From Bacteroidota bacterium (GTDB lineage: Bacteria > Bacteroidota > Bacteroidia > 2-12-FULL-35-15), in assembly GCA_023251835.1 (NCBI GenBank), contig JAHEXZ010000025.1, positions 1-61,847 of the forward strand: 61,847 bases of DNA. The letters run 5' to 3'. Shown here in pieces: positions 53,343 to 61,847 of the stretch. A program made the translations under genes and the position numbers. Every line of letters begins with the position of its first letter. Position 1 is the first letter of the stretch. The notes below the pieces were generated by a model that made no database searches, was not told the origin of the DNA, and saw only the letters and a list, made by a program, of their open reading frames with translations.

Positions 53343-54296
53343 TTATACCTTCCAATCACCTTTTAACATAAAACCCCGTAAAAATTCATTTACAGGCATT
53401 TTTTTCTTTCCAGCCAACTGCAACTCTTCTAAAGAAATACAACCATCTTTAACCGCTATTTTTAGATAATTCCTGGAGTCTGTGATAATACTGCCAGATG
53501 GCAAATGTGTTGTTATTCCTTCCTTTTTACTTTTAAAAATTTTTACAGAAAAAGCCTTTCCTTCCGGTGAAATAAAATCTGTGAATGCAGCTGGGTACGG
53601 ACTTAATCCACGTATATGATTATGAATCTCCGCTGTTGTTTGACTCCAGTCAATTCGACAATCTTCTTTGAATAACTTTGGTGCATTTTTAAGAATCGTA
53701 TCTGCTACCACTAACTGCGATTGATCGATCTGCGGATAATCCCCTTTTTCTATAGCCTGTACAGTTTTAATAACTAATTGTGCCCCTATATGCATTAGTT
53801 TATCATGTAGATCTCCTGCAGTCTCATCTTCACCTATGGCAACTTTTTCCTGGAAAATAATTTTACCGGTATCAATTTCATGCCTCAGAAAAAAAGTAGA
53901 AGCTCCGGTTTCTTTTTCACCATTCATCACAGCCCAATTAATGGGAGCTGCCCCCCGATATTTTGGTAACAAGGAAGCATGAAGATTAAAAGTTCCTAAA
54001 GAAGGCATATTCCACACTACTTCGGGTAACATTCTAAAAGCAACTACAATTTGCAGATCGGCTTTTAATTGATTCAATTGCTGCAAAAAACGTTCATCTT
54101 TCAATCTTTCAGGCTGTAAAATAGTTAAACCGTTTTCAAGGGCAAACTTTTTTACTGCCGATTGTTGTATTTGCTGCCCACGTCCTGCTGGTTTATCCGG
54201 AACAGTAATCACTCCTACAACATTATAATTGTTTTCTAATAGAAGCTTCAATGGCTCCACGGCAAACTCCGGGGTACCCATATATACAATACGCAT
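53343..54296 (-). CDS. fmt: Methionyl-tRNA formyltransferase
   Basis: Transfers a formyl group from 10-formyltetrahydrofolate to initiator Met-tRNA, 317 residues. The start MRIVYMGTPEFAVEPLKLLLEN and the active-site region FNLHASLLPKYRGAAPINWAVMNGEKETG (catalytic N, H and D as in the family) are standard, and the C-terminal tRNA-binding OB-fold is present (LSPYPAAFTDF...GSIITDSRNYLKIAVKDGCISLEELQLAGKK). The def gene is not adjacent. Confidence 0.96.
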   Translation of the reverse strand: MRIVYMGTPEFAVEPLKLLLENNYNVVGVITVPDKPAGRGQQIQQSAVKKFALENGLTILQPERLKDERFLQQLNQLKADLQIVVAFRMLPEVVWNMPSLGTFNLHASLLPKYRGAAPINWAVMNGEKETGASTFFLRHEIDTGKIIFQEKVAIGEDETAGDLHDKLMHIGAQLVIKTVQAIEKGDYPQIDQSQLVVADTILKNAPKLFKEDCRIDWSQTTAEIHNHIRGLSPYPAAFTDFISPEGKAFSVKIFKSKKEGITTHLPSGSIITDSRNYLKIAVKDGCISLEELQLAGKKKMPVNEFLRGFMLKGDWKV

Positions 54297-54458
54297 GTTT
54301 AATTATCCTTTCTATATTTTTATCAATACCAATCTTATACTTCAGGCTATTTGATACTCAAAGATATTCAATTGATTATAATTCTGTTCCTGAAAATATT
54401 TAATATGTAATAACCTTTTGTTCGATTAATCTAAAAGTTAATCGAACAAAGGCAAATA

Positions 54459-55031
54459 TTATTCAATTTTTACCTGGAACGTTAAATCTATATCCGTTTC
54501 TCCCGGAGCGTATGTACCATCTTTAATTCCAGGCTGATGGCGGAGTACAATATGAACAGTTCCATCACTTGCTGTCATTGTTTTCCATTTGGTTTGTAAT
54601 CCAAGCGGAAGTGATGGAATATGTGTATCCTGATCCAAAATAGTTATTGTAGCATTTATTGTTGCAGGAGTATAAAAAAACAAATGATCATTGGCTTCTT
54701 CCTGTATCTCTTTTGAGATAGTATCTACAGGATTTTGGGTTTCATCAAGAATCAGCGTGTTTACTATATACGTTTTGTTTGCGAATAATTTTATCGTATC
54801 AAACTGTATGGCAGTATTACCACCATCACCATCCGGGTCACGGAACTGAGCATTTGCAATTGGAACAGCCCCTGCAGAATCTGTAAAAGTCAGCTTAAAT
54901 GTTGTCATTACCTCTGATTCATTAGCCGGAGGTGGCGGTATAACTACCTCATCTTTATCTTTTTTACATCCTGTAAATACACTTATTACCAGTAGGGCAA
55001 TAAATGCAATATGTTGAATTGTTGTTTTCAT
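54459..55031 (-). CDS. Lipoprotein paired with the TonB receptor
   Basis: Lipoprotein of 190 residues. The signal peptide ends in ISVFTGC, with the lipid-bearing cysteine at about 22, followed by a charged, proline-rich linker (KKDKDEVVIPPPPANESE). The beta-rich body (TTFKLTFTDSAGAVPIANAQFRDPDGDGGNTAIQ...IQEEANDHLFFY...LQTKWKTMTASDGTVHIVLRHQPG) resembles small lipoproteins that Bacteroidota encode next to TonB-dependent receptors. Its gene starts 48 bp after the receptor stop codon on the same strand. Probably a cell-surface accessory for the same substrate; the DPDGDGG motif could bind calcium. Confidence 0.75.
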   Translation of the reverse strand: MKTTIQHIAFIALLVISVFTGCKKDKDEVVIPPPPANESEVMTTFKLTFTDSAGAVPIANAQFRDPDGDGGNTAIQFDTIKLFANKTYIVNTLILDETQNPVDTISKEIQEEANDHLFFYTPATINATITILDQDTHIPSLPLGLQTKWKTMTASDGTVHIVLRHQPGIKDGTYAPGETDIDLTFQVKIE

Positions 55032-55079
55032 GTTTTTTTAATTGGTTTATCAGTTAATTGGTTCATCGGTATCATTATA

Positions 55080-57389
55080 TCAAATTGATACTTTTAATCG
55101 TAGTGTAATATTTCTTCCCATTTCATCGGCATAATAGCGGAAACGGTTCATATAATCCCTATAAACAGTATTGAGCAAATTTGTGCCCCCTATTCCAACC
55201 GTTAATGGTTGTTTTTTAAAATAAAAAGTTGTTCCGGCTTCTAAATTTAAAAGTGTGTATGCGGGAGGAGGAACTGCATAATCGCTGTTTGCGGGCACAC
55301 GAAATTGTTTATTTACAACTATTCCGGCAATACTTACATAACTGTCTTTTAGCTTCTTTATAGATTTAAAATTATAGGTCAGTTCTCCCTGAAATCTATC
55401 AGGTGGCATTTGAATCAGATAATCATCAATTGTTTTATTATAAGCTCTTAATACAGATGCTTTACCTGTAAGCATCAGTTGGGGAATAATGTAATAATTT
55501 ACCTGTGCATCTATACCCATGAACCGTGCATTTACCTGAGTATAATGCAAGGTTGGAAAAGAACCATGAATGGTAACTGTTGGAGGCAAAACAGGCTGCA
55601 GGTATATGAAATTACGAAACGTATTATAATAAGCACTCATCTCAACAATCCATTTATCATGATTATTATATTGTATAGAAGCAATAGAATTAACAGCCTT
55701 TTCGGGCTTTAGCTCCCTGTTTCCTATCTCATAAGTAGCCGTACCATGATGTATTCCATCGCTATACAACTCATTTACTGCAGGTGCCCGCCATGCTGTT
55801 CCGATATTGATGTTGGAAGTTATGTTTTTATTGAATCTATATATGGCTCCAACAGTGCCGGATGTATTCTGATATTCATACACAGGTGATACAATTATGT
55901 TGTTTTCATATTTAAAAACTTGTAAGTGCCTGTAATCATAACGTACACCGGCTTCCAACTGCAACTTATTTTTTGTCCAACGCTCAATCCCATATACCCC
56001 CCCTGTATAAATCCGGTAATTAGGAATAAAGTACCTTCCTTCATAAGTGTTTCCCTGGGTCATGCCACTCACACCTATTGTACCAGTGAAACGTTTAACA
56101 GTACTATGCTCCCAGAGCATATCTACAGAATGACTTGTAATTTCAAACTGCAATTCAGGTCGGTTTAATCCTGCCAGCGAGTCATTCAATGGCTGATGTT
56201 TATCATACTCATTGCGCAGATTATACTGGCGGGCATATACAACACTTAATTTACCTGCATCACCAGTAAACATATAGGCTTTTGCTTTAAACAATTCATG
56301 TTCTATATGCTGGTAAGGGCGTTTTATATCGTAAGTAAATTCACCCTTTTCAAGCGGTTCGGTACGTGCGATGGCGTTCAGCAAATCTGTAACATTACCA
56401 ATATGAGCAGCCGAAAGAATACCTATGTTAGTATTGAACTGACTATAAAAGATTTCAGCACCATAGTTTTTCTTTTTCCAACCAGCCGCAGCAGAAAAGT
56501 TATATTCTTCCAAACCTGTATTTTTTAAATAATAACGGGGAGCAGCAACCGTTCCCGATTTTTTTAATGTTCCCTGCAAACGCCAGCTTAAAGGAGAAAT
56601 TTTCTTAAAATTTTGCTCCAACATACCAGAAACAGCTCCTCCCCTTCCATTGCTATTTCCAACCAGGTTCAGCTCCCCGCCAATACCAGCAGAATCGCGT
56701 AATTTTCCGGGTTCAACAAGTATCACTCCTGCAATAGCATCCGAACCATAACGAACACTGTTCGCACCTTTTAGTACAGTTAAATTATTGGCAATAAAAG
56801 GGTCAATTTCAGGGGCATGCTCACTCCCCCACTGCTGGCCTTCCTGCCGTATACCATTATTCAGAATTAAAATACGGTTGCTGTGCAAACCATGAATCAC
56901 AGGTTTTGAAATTCCTGAACCTGTTTGCATAGCAGCAACACCTGTAACATTTTTGAGTGCTTCGCCCAATGAACTTCCACGGGTTTCATCCAGCTCCTTT
57001 CCTCTCATTTCATAGCTGCTTTGTGTTGTTTTTTCAGTACCACGTTCAGCAACTATATCAATCAGGCTTAACTCATGCAGATGATGTTCCGGGTAAAAAT
57101 TCTGAATGGTATTACCATTTACCGTTACTAATAGAGTGATGTCCTCACATCCCAGGTGCCTGCATTGTAAAGTATAGTTACCGTTGCACAGTCCGCCAAT
57201 GGTATAATTGCCAAGGCTGTCTGTCAATGCCCCAGTTTTTATCTCATGCACATAAATCTCAGCATATTCCAAAGGGAGATGGTCATGATTGTCGGTCACC
57301 TTGCCAGATATGGTATAGGTGCATTGAGCATCCCCAATGCCGGCAAAGCTGAAGATAATTACTATGAGTAAAAAAAATGCCTTTTTCAT
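55080..57389 (-). CDS. TonB-dependent receptor, probable metal uptake
   Basis: Outer-membrane receptor of 769 residues from ATG 57389, which begins the signal peptide MKKAFFLLIVIIFSFAGIGDA; an in-frame ATG at 57488 adds 33 residues. A carboxypeptidase-like domain (YTISGKVTDNHDHLPLEYAEIYVHEI) comes first. The plug has LGEALKNVTGVAAMQTGSGISKPVIHGLHSNRILILNNGIRQEGQQWGSEHAPEIDP, and the barrel ends in a C-terminal aromatic-rich strand. Histidines are frequent in the N-domain and plug (YPEHHLHELS), which with the adjacent His/Cys-rich protein suggests zinc or copper rather than siderophore or sugar uptake. The metal assignment is an inference. Confidence 0.88.
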   Translation of the reverse strand: MKKAFFLLIVIIFSFAGIGDAQCTYTISGKVTDNHDHLPLEYAEIYVHEIKTGALTDSLGNYTIGGLCNGNYTLQCRHLGCEDITLLVTVNGNTIQNFYPEHHLHELSLIDIVAERGTEKTTQSSYEMRGKELDETRGSSLGEALKNVTGVAAMQTGSGISKPVIHGLHSNRILILNNGIRQEGQQWGSEHAPEIDPFIANNLTVLKGANSVRYGSDAIAGVILVEPGKLRDSAGIGGELNLVGNSNGRGGAVSGMLEQNFKKISPLSWRLQGTLKKSGTVAAPRYYLKNTGLEEYNFSAAAGWKKKNYGAEIFYSQFNTNIGILSAAHIGNVTDLLNAIARTEPLEKGEFTYDIKRPYQHIEHELFKAKAYMFTGDAGKLSVVYARQYNLRNEYDKHQPLNDSLAGLNRPELQFEITSHSVDMLWEHSTVKRFTGTIGVSGMTQGNTYEGRYFIPNYRIYTGGVYGIERWTKNKLQLEAGVRYDYRHLQVFKYENNIIVSPVYEYQNTSGTVGAIYRFNKNITSNINIGTAWRAPAVNELYSDGIHHGTATYEIGNRELKPEKAVNSIASIQYNNHDKWIVEMSAYYNTFRNFIYLQPVLPPTVTIHGSFPTLHYTQVNARFMGIDAQVNYYIIPQLMLTGKASVLRAYNKTIDDYLIQMPPDRFQGELTYNFKSIKKLKDSYVSIAGIVVNKQFRVPANSDYAVPPPAYTLLNLEAGTTFYFKKQPLTVGIGGTNLLNTVYRDYMNRFRYYADEMGRNITLRLKVSI

Positions 57390-57527
57390 TTTACAAGAAC
57401 TATAGCTCAGAATAGTTTGATTTATTTCCACACAATACAAAGGAAATAAGTTGCTGTACGGCTGATGCCCACGGAAATAGCGAACCATAAGTTGCGCGAA
57501 AGAGTGAGCTTGCTTTGGTTGGTGTTG

Positions 57528-57842
57528 TTAAGCTACCGGAGGAGCCCGGGAAGAAAGGTTCTGAAAAGCTCCCGGAGTATAAAGATTTTCAGGTAATGAT
57601 GAAAATAAAACCTGCTGAACAGGGGCTACACATTGATAACCAGCATTGGCTGAACAATTGGAATCTGTTAATGTAAAATCACAGATGTCGCAATAGTGTT
57701 CCTGCTCATGAAAATGCTTTGCGTTGGCAGTACAATGTTTATCCTCCTTATGTTCAAAGGCATGCACCTGTTTCTCTACCATTGGAAACAGGAAGAGTAA
57801 CAATAAAACTAATGATAGGTATTTATTCAGTTGTTTGTGCAT
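57528..57842 (-). CDS. Secreted His/Cys-rich protein next to the TonB receptor
   Basis: Protein of 104 residues with a signal peptide (MHKQLNKYLSLVLLLLFLFPMVEKQVHA) followed by FEHKEDKHC, then KHFHEQEHYCDICDF, in which histidines and cysteines are spaced as in metal-binding sites. The remainder is low in charge, with a cysteine pair (SNCSANAGYQC). It is the first gene upstream of the TonB receptor and runs in the same direction, so a periplasmic metal-binding accessory or sensor is likely. The family is not named by me. Confidence 0.72.
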   Translation of the reverse strand: MHKQLNKYLSLVLLLLFLFPMVEKQVHAFEHKEDKHCTANAKHFHEQEHYCDICDFTLTDSNCSANAGYQCVAPVQQVLFSSLPENLYTPGAFQNLSSRAPPVA

Positions 57843-57909
57843 TTCGGATGTAAAAGTAGGTGTTTTTTGTGGATTATTATAATTCTGTTTTTTATGTATT
57901 TCAAAAATA

Positions 57910-59430
57910 TTATGGTCTCATCAACCCCAAAATTTCCTCCACATGTTTCCTGTCATTTGACAAACGAGGAACTTTATGCTGTCCCCCCAGTTTATTTTTC
58001 AATTCAAACCATTTGTAAAATGTATTTTCAGGAACCGACCTTACAATAGGCTGTTTCAATATAAGGTTTTTATACCGTTTTGCTTCGTAGTCTGAATTGA
58101 TTGATTTCAGGGCATTATCAAGCATTTCAGTAAAATATTCAATGGTGTTTGGCTGTTTCTCAAACTCTATCAACCATTCATGTGTACCGGAATTTTTACC
58201 GTCCATATATACAGGTGCAGCTGTATATTCTTTTATTTGTGCCCCGGATTTTTCGCAGGCAATGCTCAATGCTTTATCAGCATTATGAACCACCACTTCC
58301 TCACCAAAAGCATTCATAAAATGTTTGGTACGGCCGGTAATTTTAAAACGATACGGGTGCAGGGAAGTAAATTTAATTGTATCTCCTACCATATAACGCC
58401 ATAGCCCGCCTGTAGACGAAATTACGAGGGCATAGTTTGTATCCAATGTTACTTCATCCAATGAAAGAGTTTTTGAAGAAGTAATTCCCAAGTCATCCAC
58501 AGGCATGAATTCATAATAAATACCATAATCCAACATCAATAATAGTTCATCAGAATCGTGCTGGTCCTGAATACCAAAAAAACCTTCTGATGCATTATAT
58601 AACTCTAAATAATTGATACCAGGCTTTTTATTAAATAAAGCTTTAAACTGTTCTCTATAAGGAATAAAATTAACACCTCCATGAAAATATACTTCCAGAT
58701 TGGGCCATACATCTATAATGGAAGTCTTTCCCTTTATTTCCAATACACGCTTTATAATCAGTAGCATCCAGGAAGGTACACCGGCAAGGCTCACCATATT
58801 TTCATCAGCTATGGCATGTGAAAGCTTTTCCAGCTTATCATCCCACTTATCCATCAATGCAATCGATAAGTCTGGTGCCCGGAAAAACTCAGCCCATATT
58901 GGTAAATTATTCATTACAATAGCCGATAAATCGCCACTCTGAGATTCATAATCGCCAAAACTGTCGGTTGTTAAGCTGCCTCCCAATCCCAGATTTTTTC
59001 CGGTAAACAGCTGGTTTTCAGGGTATAGTGAACAATAAATCGCTATCATATCACGGCCGCCATTGTAATGACATTCATCCAACGACTCCTTACTCACAGG
59101 AATATATTTGCTTTTATCATTTGTTGTACCCGATGATTTAGCAAACCAAATAATATCCGTATTCCATAAAATATTTTGCTCGCCTCTGCGAGTCCGGTCA
59201 ATAAAAGGCTTTAAGGTTTCATAATCCTGCAAAGGAACAGCCTCTTTAAACTGTGCAGCATTCTGAATGTTTTTATAGTTATATAATTTGCCCCATTCTG
59301 TGTCTTTTGCCGCATCAAGCAGTTTCTTTAAACATTCATTCTGCACTTCATGTGGATACTTCATAAAAAGCTCTATCTGGTGCATCCGTTTTTTCATCCA
59401 CCAACTGGCGATAGAATTTAGTATGGTCAT
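57910..59430 (-). CDS. GH3 auxin-responsive promoter family protein (acyl-amido synthetase-like)
   Basis: Protein of 506 residues of the GH3 family, an adenylating (ANL superfamily) enzyme group that joins amino acids to carboxylic acids in plants and occurs widely in Bacteroidota. The N-terminus is hydrophobic-poor and starts MTILNSIASWWMKKRMHQIELFMKYPHEVQ. The ATP-binding loop is AKSSGTTNDKSKYIPV, then YNASEGFFGIQD and LVISSTGGLWRYMVGDTIKFTS match the nucleotide and acyl-binding motifs. Substrates in bacteria are not known. A family B repeat lies in the upstream region, within 25 bp of the start. Confidence 0.88.
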   Translation of the reverse strand: MTILNSIASWWMKKRMHQIELFMKYPHEVQNECLKKLLDAAKDTEWGKLYNYKNIQNAAQFKEAVPLQDYETLKPFIDRTRRGEQNILWNTDIIWFAKSSGTTNDKSKYIPVSKESLDECHYNGGRDMIAIYCSLYPENQLFTGKNLGLGGSLTTDSFGDYESQSGDLSAIVMNNLPIWAEFFRAPDLSIALMDKWDDKLEKLSHAIADENMVSLAGVPSWMLLIIKRVLEIKGKTSIIDVWPNLEVYFHGGVNFIPYREQFKALFNKKPGINYLELYNASEGFFGIQDQHDSDELLLMLDYGIYYEFMPVDDLGITSSKTLSLDEVTLDTNYALVISSTGGLWRYMVGDTIKFTSLHPYRFKITGRTKHFMNAFGEEVVVHNADKALSIACEKSGAQIKEYTAAPVYMDGKNSGTHEWLIEFEKQPNTIEYFTEMLDNALKSINSDYEAKRYKNLILKQPIVRSVPENTFYKWFELKNKLGGQHKVPRLSNDRKHVEEILGLMRP

Positions 59431-59452
59431 ATCTTATTTTGCAATGGGTTAT

Positions 59453-59528
59453 TATATACTTCGGCTGAATGAGTTTGCGATAGTTCGACAAGCTCACTAT
59501 GCATTGCAAACTCATTCGCTCAGTATAT
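59453..59528. repeat. Family B palindromic repeat, copy B6
   Basis: A complete single unit with all family marks: ACTTCGGCTGAATGAGTTTGC, TTCGACAAGCTCACTA, ATTGCAAACTCATTCGCTCAG. It lies in the GH3 upstream region. Confidence 0.85.
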
Positions 59529-59698
59529 ATCTGTGCCCGTAAAGGTAAAATTTTAATTTCTGCCATCAATATGTCTGAATATAATATCCCTGTTAATTTT
59601 ATATTTCACTTTTACGTAAATAACACATTGCATGAACTTTATATGAAATTAAAAGTTCATGCCATTACCAGCTTGAACGATTTTCGAATAATTTAGTG

Positions 59699-59706
59699 TA
59701 CTTTTG
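59699..59706 (+). promoter_or_regulatory. -7 promoter element of the deoxyhypusine-synthase-like gene
   Basis: TACTTTTG matches TAnnTTTG and lies 22 bases before the ATG at 59728. The -33 region has no clear TTTG. Confidence 0.5.
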
Positions 59707-59727
59707 CCGAGCAAAAAATAAAAAGTT

Positions 59728-60702
59728 ATGACTAAAGGACCTATTTCAAATTTTATTGAAACACATTATAAACATTTTAATGCTGCCAGCCTTGTAGATG
59801 CTGCCAAAGGATATGAATTACATCTTAACGAAGGCGGCAAAATGATGGTTACTCTTGCCGGAGCTATGAGTACTGCAGAGCTGGGAAAATCACTGGCAGA
59901 AATGATTCGCCAGGGTAAAATAGATATTATTTCCTGTACAGGCGCTAACCTTGAAGAAGACATTATGAACTTAGTTGCCCATTCGCATTATAAACGTGTG
60001 CCTAACTATCGCGACCTTTCTCCGCAGGATGAATGGAATCTTTTGGAAAATCATTACAATCGCGTTACAGACACTTGTATTCCTGAGGAAGAAGCCTTCA
60101 GGAGGTTGCAAAAACATATTCACAAAATATGGAAAGATGCCGATACTAACGGAGAGCGGTACTTTCCACATGAATTTATGTATAAGATTTTATTGAGCGG
60201 GGAGTTGAAACAATATTATGAAATAGACCCAAAAGATTCCTGGATGCTGGCTGCTGCAGAACGCAATTTACCAATAATAGTCCCCGGCTGGGAAGATTCA
60301 ACAATGGGTAACATTTTTGCTTCTTATGTTATTAAAAAAGAGATCAAAGCTTCAACAATGAAATCAGGCATTGAATACATGGCCTGGCTGGCAGACTGGT
60401 ATGTAAAAAATTCCAGTGGCAAAGGTGTCGGCTTTTTCCAGATAGGTGGTGGTATTGCAGGCGACTTTCCAATATGTGTGGTACCAATGCTTTACCAGGA
60501 TATGGAGATGGAAAATATCCCATTCTGGAGCTATTTTTGTCAGATTTCAGATTCTACCACAAGCTATGGGTCTTATTCCGGAGCTGTACCAAATGAAAAA
60601 ATCACCTGGGGTAAATTAGATATTCATACTCCAAAATACATTGTAGAATCCGATGCAACTATTGTTGCACCGCTTATATTTGCATGGATTTTAGGCTGGT
60701 AA
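59728..60702 (+). CDS. Deoxyhypusine synthase-like protein
   Basis: Protein of 324 residues covering the whole deoxyhypusine synthase fold. NAD-binding features (MMVTLAGAMSTAELGKSLAEMIRQGKIDIISCTGANLEEDI) and the conserved C-terminal block are present. The lysine that forms the enzyme-spermidine intermediate in eukaryotic enzymes is conserved as K296 in ITWGKLDIH. Bacteria lack eIF5A, so the physiological reaction is different; homospermidine synthesis or transfer of an aminobutyl group to another target are possible. A good promoter precedes it. The ureohydrolase in this window (51530) might supply its polyamine substrate. Confidence 0.88.
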   Translation: MTKGPISNFIETHYKHFNAASLVDAAKGYELHLNEGGKMMVTLAGAMSTAELGKSLAEMIRQGKIDIISCTGANLEEDIMNLVAHSHYKRVPNYRDLSPQDEWNLLENHYNRVTDTCIPEEEAFRRLQKHIHKIWKDADTNGERYFPHEFMYKILLSGELKQYYEIDPKDSWMLAAAERNLPIIVPGWEDSTMGNIFASYVIKKEIKASTMKSGIEYMAWLADWYVKNSSGKGVGFFQIGGGIAGDFPICVVPMLYQDMEMENIPFWSYFCQISDSTTSYGSYSGAVPNEKITWGKLDIHTPKYIVESDATIVAPLIFAWILGW

Positions 60703-60725
60703 CAGGATTATATTAAAAAAAATTA

Positions 60726-60756
60726 TTTGCTTTTAATTTTTTTATTTCTATCTTTG
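60726..60756 (+). promoter_or_regulatory. Promoter of the sigma factor gene
   Basis: TTTG (60726-60729), exactly 19 bases, then TATCTTTG (60749-60756): a full Bacteroidota promoter. It lies about 207 bases before the ATG at 60963, giving a long 5' leader. Confidence 0.75.
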
Positions 60757-60962
60757 CTAAAGTTGAAACAAAAAATATTTTTTATCTGACGTAACATTTA
60801 GATTTTTTTAACGTTAGATAAACTGCTTTTAAAAATTTAGTATTCATTTCAGTTGGGTTAATATTATTTAATCCAACATTCTAAAAATATAAAGGAGAAC
60901 TGATATAGCATAAACCTCTACTTTTTTATCTTATTTATTCACAAATAAAAAAGGAGGTATCT

Positions 60963-61565
60963 ATGCTTATCAAACAGCTTATTGACGACCAGGAGCTTGT
61001 CAATCAATACATCAGCGGTGAAGAATCAGCCCTTTGTACCTTAATCAAACGCCATAAAAGAAGAATATTCAGCTATATAATGCATACCGTTAAGGATAAA
61101 GCATTAGCTGAAGATATTTTTCAGGATACCTTCATTAAAGTGATCAGCACTCTTAAAAAGGGTCATTATAATGAAGAAGGTAAATTCCTGCCCTGGGTAC
61201 TTCGTATCTCCCACAATTTAATTATAGATACTTTCAGACGTGATAAACGTATGCCGACCATCAGTGGCGGCACTAATGAAGATGGTGAAGATTTTGATAT
61301 TTTTAGCCTCTTAGGAGAATTTGACCGTACTGCAGAGCAGGATATTATCCAGGTACAGATACGAAAAGATATACGGAAACTGGTGGAGTGCCTTCCTGCA
61401 GAACAACGTGAAGTGCTCATGATGCGTCATTATTACGACATGAGCTTTAAAGAAATATCTGAACAAACCAATGTAAGTATTAATACAGCATTGGGACGTA
61501 TGCGTTATGCATTAATTAATTTACGGAAAATGATTGAAGAAAAAGATATAGTTGTTACTTATTAA
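60963..61565 (+). CDS. RNA polymerase sigma-70 (ECF-like) factor
   Basis: Sigma factor of 200 residues. Region 2 is ALCTLIKRHKRRIFSYIMHTVKDKALAEDIFQDTFIKVIS, followed by LRISHNLIIDTFRRDKRMP (the -10 recognition part). Region 4 is VECLPAEQREVLMMRHYYDMSFKEISEQTNVSINTALGRMRYALINLRKMI, a helix-turn-helix for -35 recognition. A loop of about 25 residues lies between the regions. No anti-sigma gene follows; the window ends 282 bp later. A long leader upstream suggests regulation at the RNA level. Confidence 0.92.
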   Translation: MLIKQLIDDQELVNQYISGEESALCTLIKRHKRRIFSYIMHTVKDKALAEDIFQDTFIKVISTLKKGHYNEEGKFLPWVLRISHNLIIDTFRRDKRMPTISGGTNEDGEDFDIFSLLGEFDRTAEQDIIQVQIRKDIRKLVECLPAEQREVLMMRHYYDMSFKEISEQTNVSINTALGRMRYALINLRKMIEEKDIVVTY

Positions 61566-61736
61566 ATTTTGCGCTTGTTTGTTTTTGTTTTATTAACTCA
61601 TGTTACGCAAAGAAAAAGATTTAAAAATGATAGACTTTTATACTTGTAATGGACAAGAGAATTGAAAGAGAGAAGGGTAATTTTCTCAAAAAGACAATAA
61701 AAATGACTGCTTTAAATAATTCATAATCATAATCAT

Positions 61737-61818
61737 TGTCATTTCGAATCCTGCTGAAAGCAGGAAGAGAAATCTTTGCAATTGATTGACAAGATTTCTC
61801 ACTGCGTTCGAAATGACA
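61737..61818. repeat. Family C palindromic repeat
   Basis: Terminal inverted repeats TGTCATTTCGAA (61737-61748) and TTCGAAATGACA (61807-61818), with a second perfect inner pair GAGAAATCTT/AAGATTTCTC (61767-61776, 61791-61800). The element lies in the intergenic region after the sigma gene and has no coding content. Confidence 0.8.
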
Positions 61819-61847
61819 GGTGGAAATATAGAGATATTCTGAATTAG

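Noticed and set aside
61600-61665. Short frame starting MLRKEKDLKMIDF after the sigma gene
   Set aside because: Only 21 residues, no ribosome-binding site and no partner; not enough to call.

Overview
The window looks like a core-chromosome stretch from a Bacteroidota bacterium. It is AT-rich and carries type IX secretion (T9SS) sorting domains, a PorZ-like protein, paired TonB-dependent receptors and lipoproteins, DUF4249 and DUF1573 proteins, a histidine kinase-type propeller joined to SpoIIE, a THX ribosomal protein, and promoters of the Bacteroidota form TTTG-N19-TAnnTTTG. No ribosomal RNA operon, prophage, transposase or CRISPR array was seen.

Layout. 1-6412 (+): the end of a MarR regulator, then a fadN-fadA-fadE beta-oxidation operon in the Bacillus subtilis fadNAE order, then ogt. 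6434-15527 (-): a secreted lysyl-endopeptidase-like protease, lipoproteins, a TonB receptor/DUF4249 pair, uvrB and lpxD. 15926-20078: tRNA-Arg(CCG), porZ-recO and a secreted cupredoxin. 20333-24175 (-): a five-gene cluster of VTC polymerase, response regulator, small membrane protein, cellulose-synthase-like GT2 and STAS protein, probably a regulated surface-polymer machine. 24574-28785 (+): a restriction-modification island with a fused restriction enzyme/methylase, a BRO-N/DinD-like protein, and a small protein ending in a sliding-clamp-binding peptide. 29046-33844 (+): a Smr protein, RNase P RNA set between ~146-bp inverted repeats, a 2-oxoacid dehydrogenase E2 and a DUF2779 nuclease-like protein. 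33855-38734: Nudix, two tandem small paralogues, M23 peptidase, aminotransferase, two DUF1573 proteins. 38873-48117: valS, a Tat-exported class V aminotransferase overlapping a SpoIIE signalling protein, a T9SS cargo protein. 48217-59430 (-): aspS, THX, trmH-like, ureohydrolase, HU, fmt, a probable metal-uptake TonB operon, GH3. 59728-61565 (+): deoxyhypusine-synthase-like protein and an ECF sigma factor.

The most unusual feature is the set of small palindromic repeats. Family A (GC-rich, CCTCCCC/GGGGAGG) sits at every junction of the fad operon and is also inserted in frame inside two essential genes, twice in valS and once in aspS, in the manner of Rickettsia palindromic elements. Family B (TTTGCAAT...ATTGCAAA) brackets rnpB as tandem doublets in inverted orientation. 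Family C and a ~131-bp MITE-like hairpin add further classes. The best candidates for undescribed functional systems are the restriction island with its clamp-tethered accessory protein and the VTC/GT2/STAS cluster.

All assignments are by reading sequence and recalling family motifs; no database search was run.
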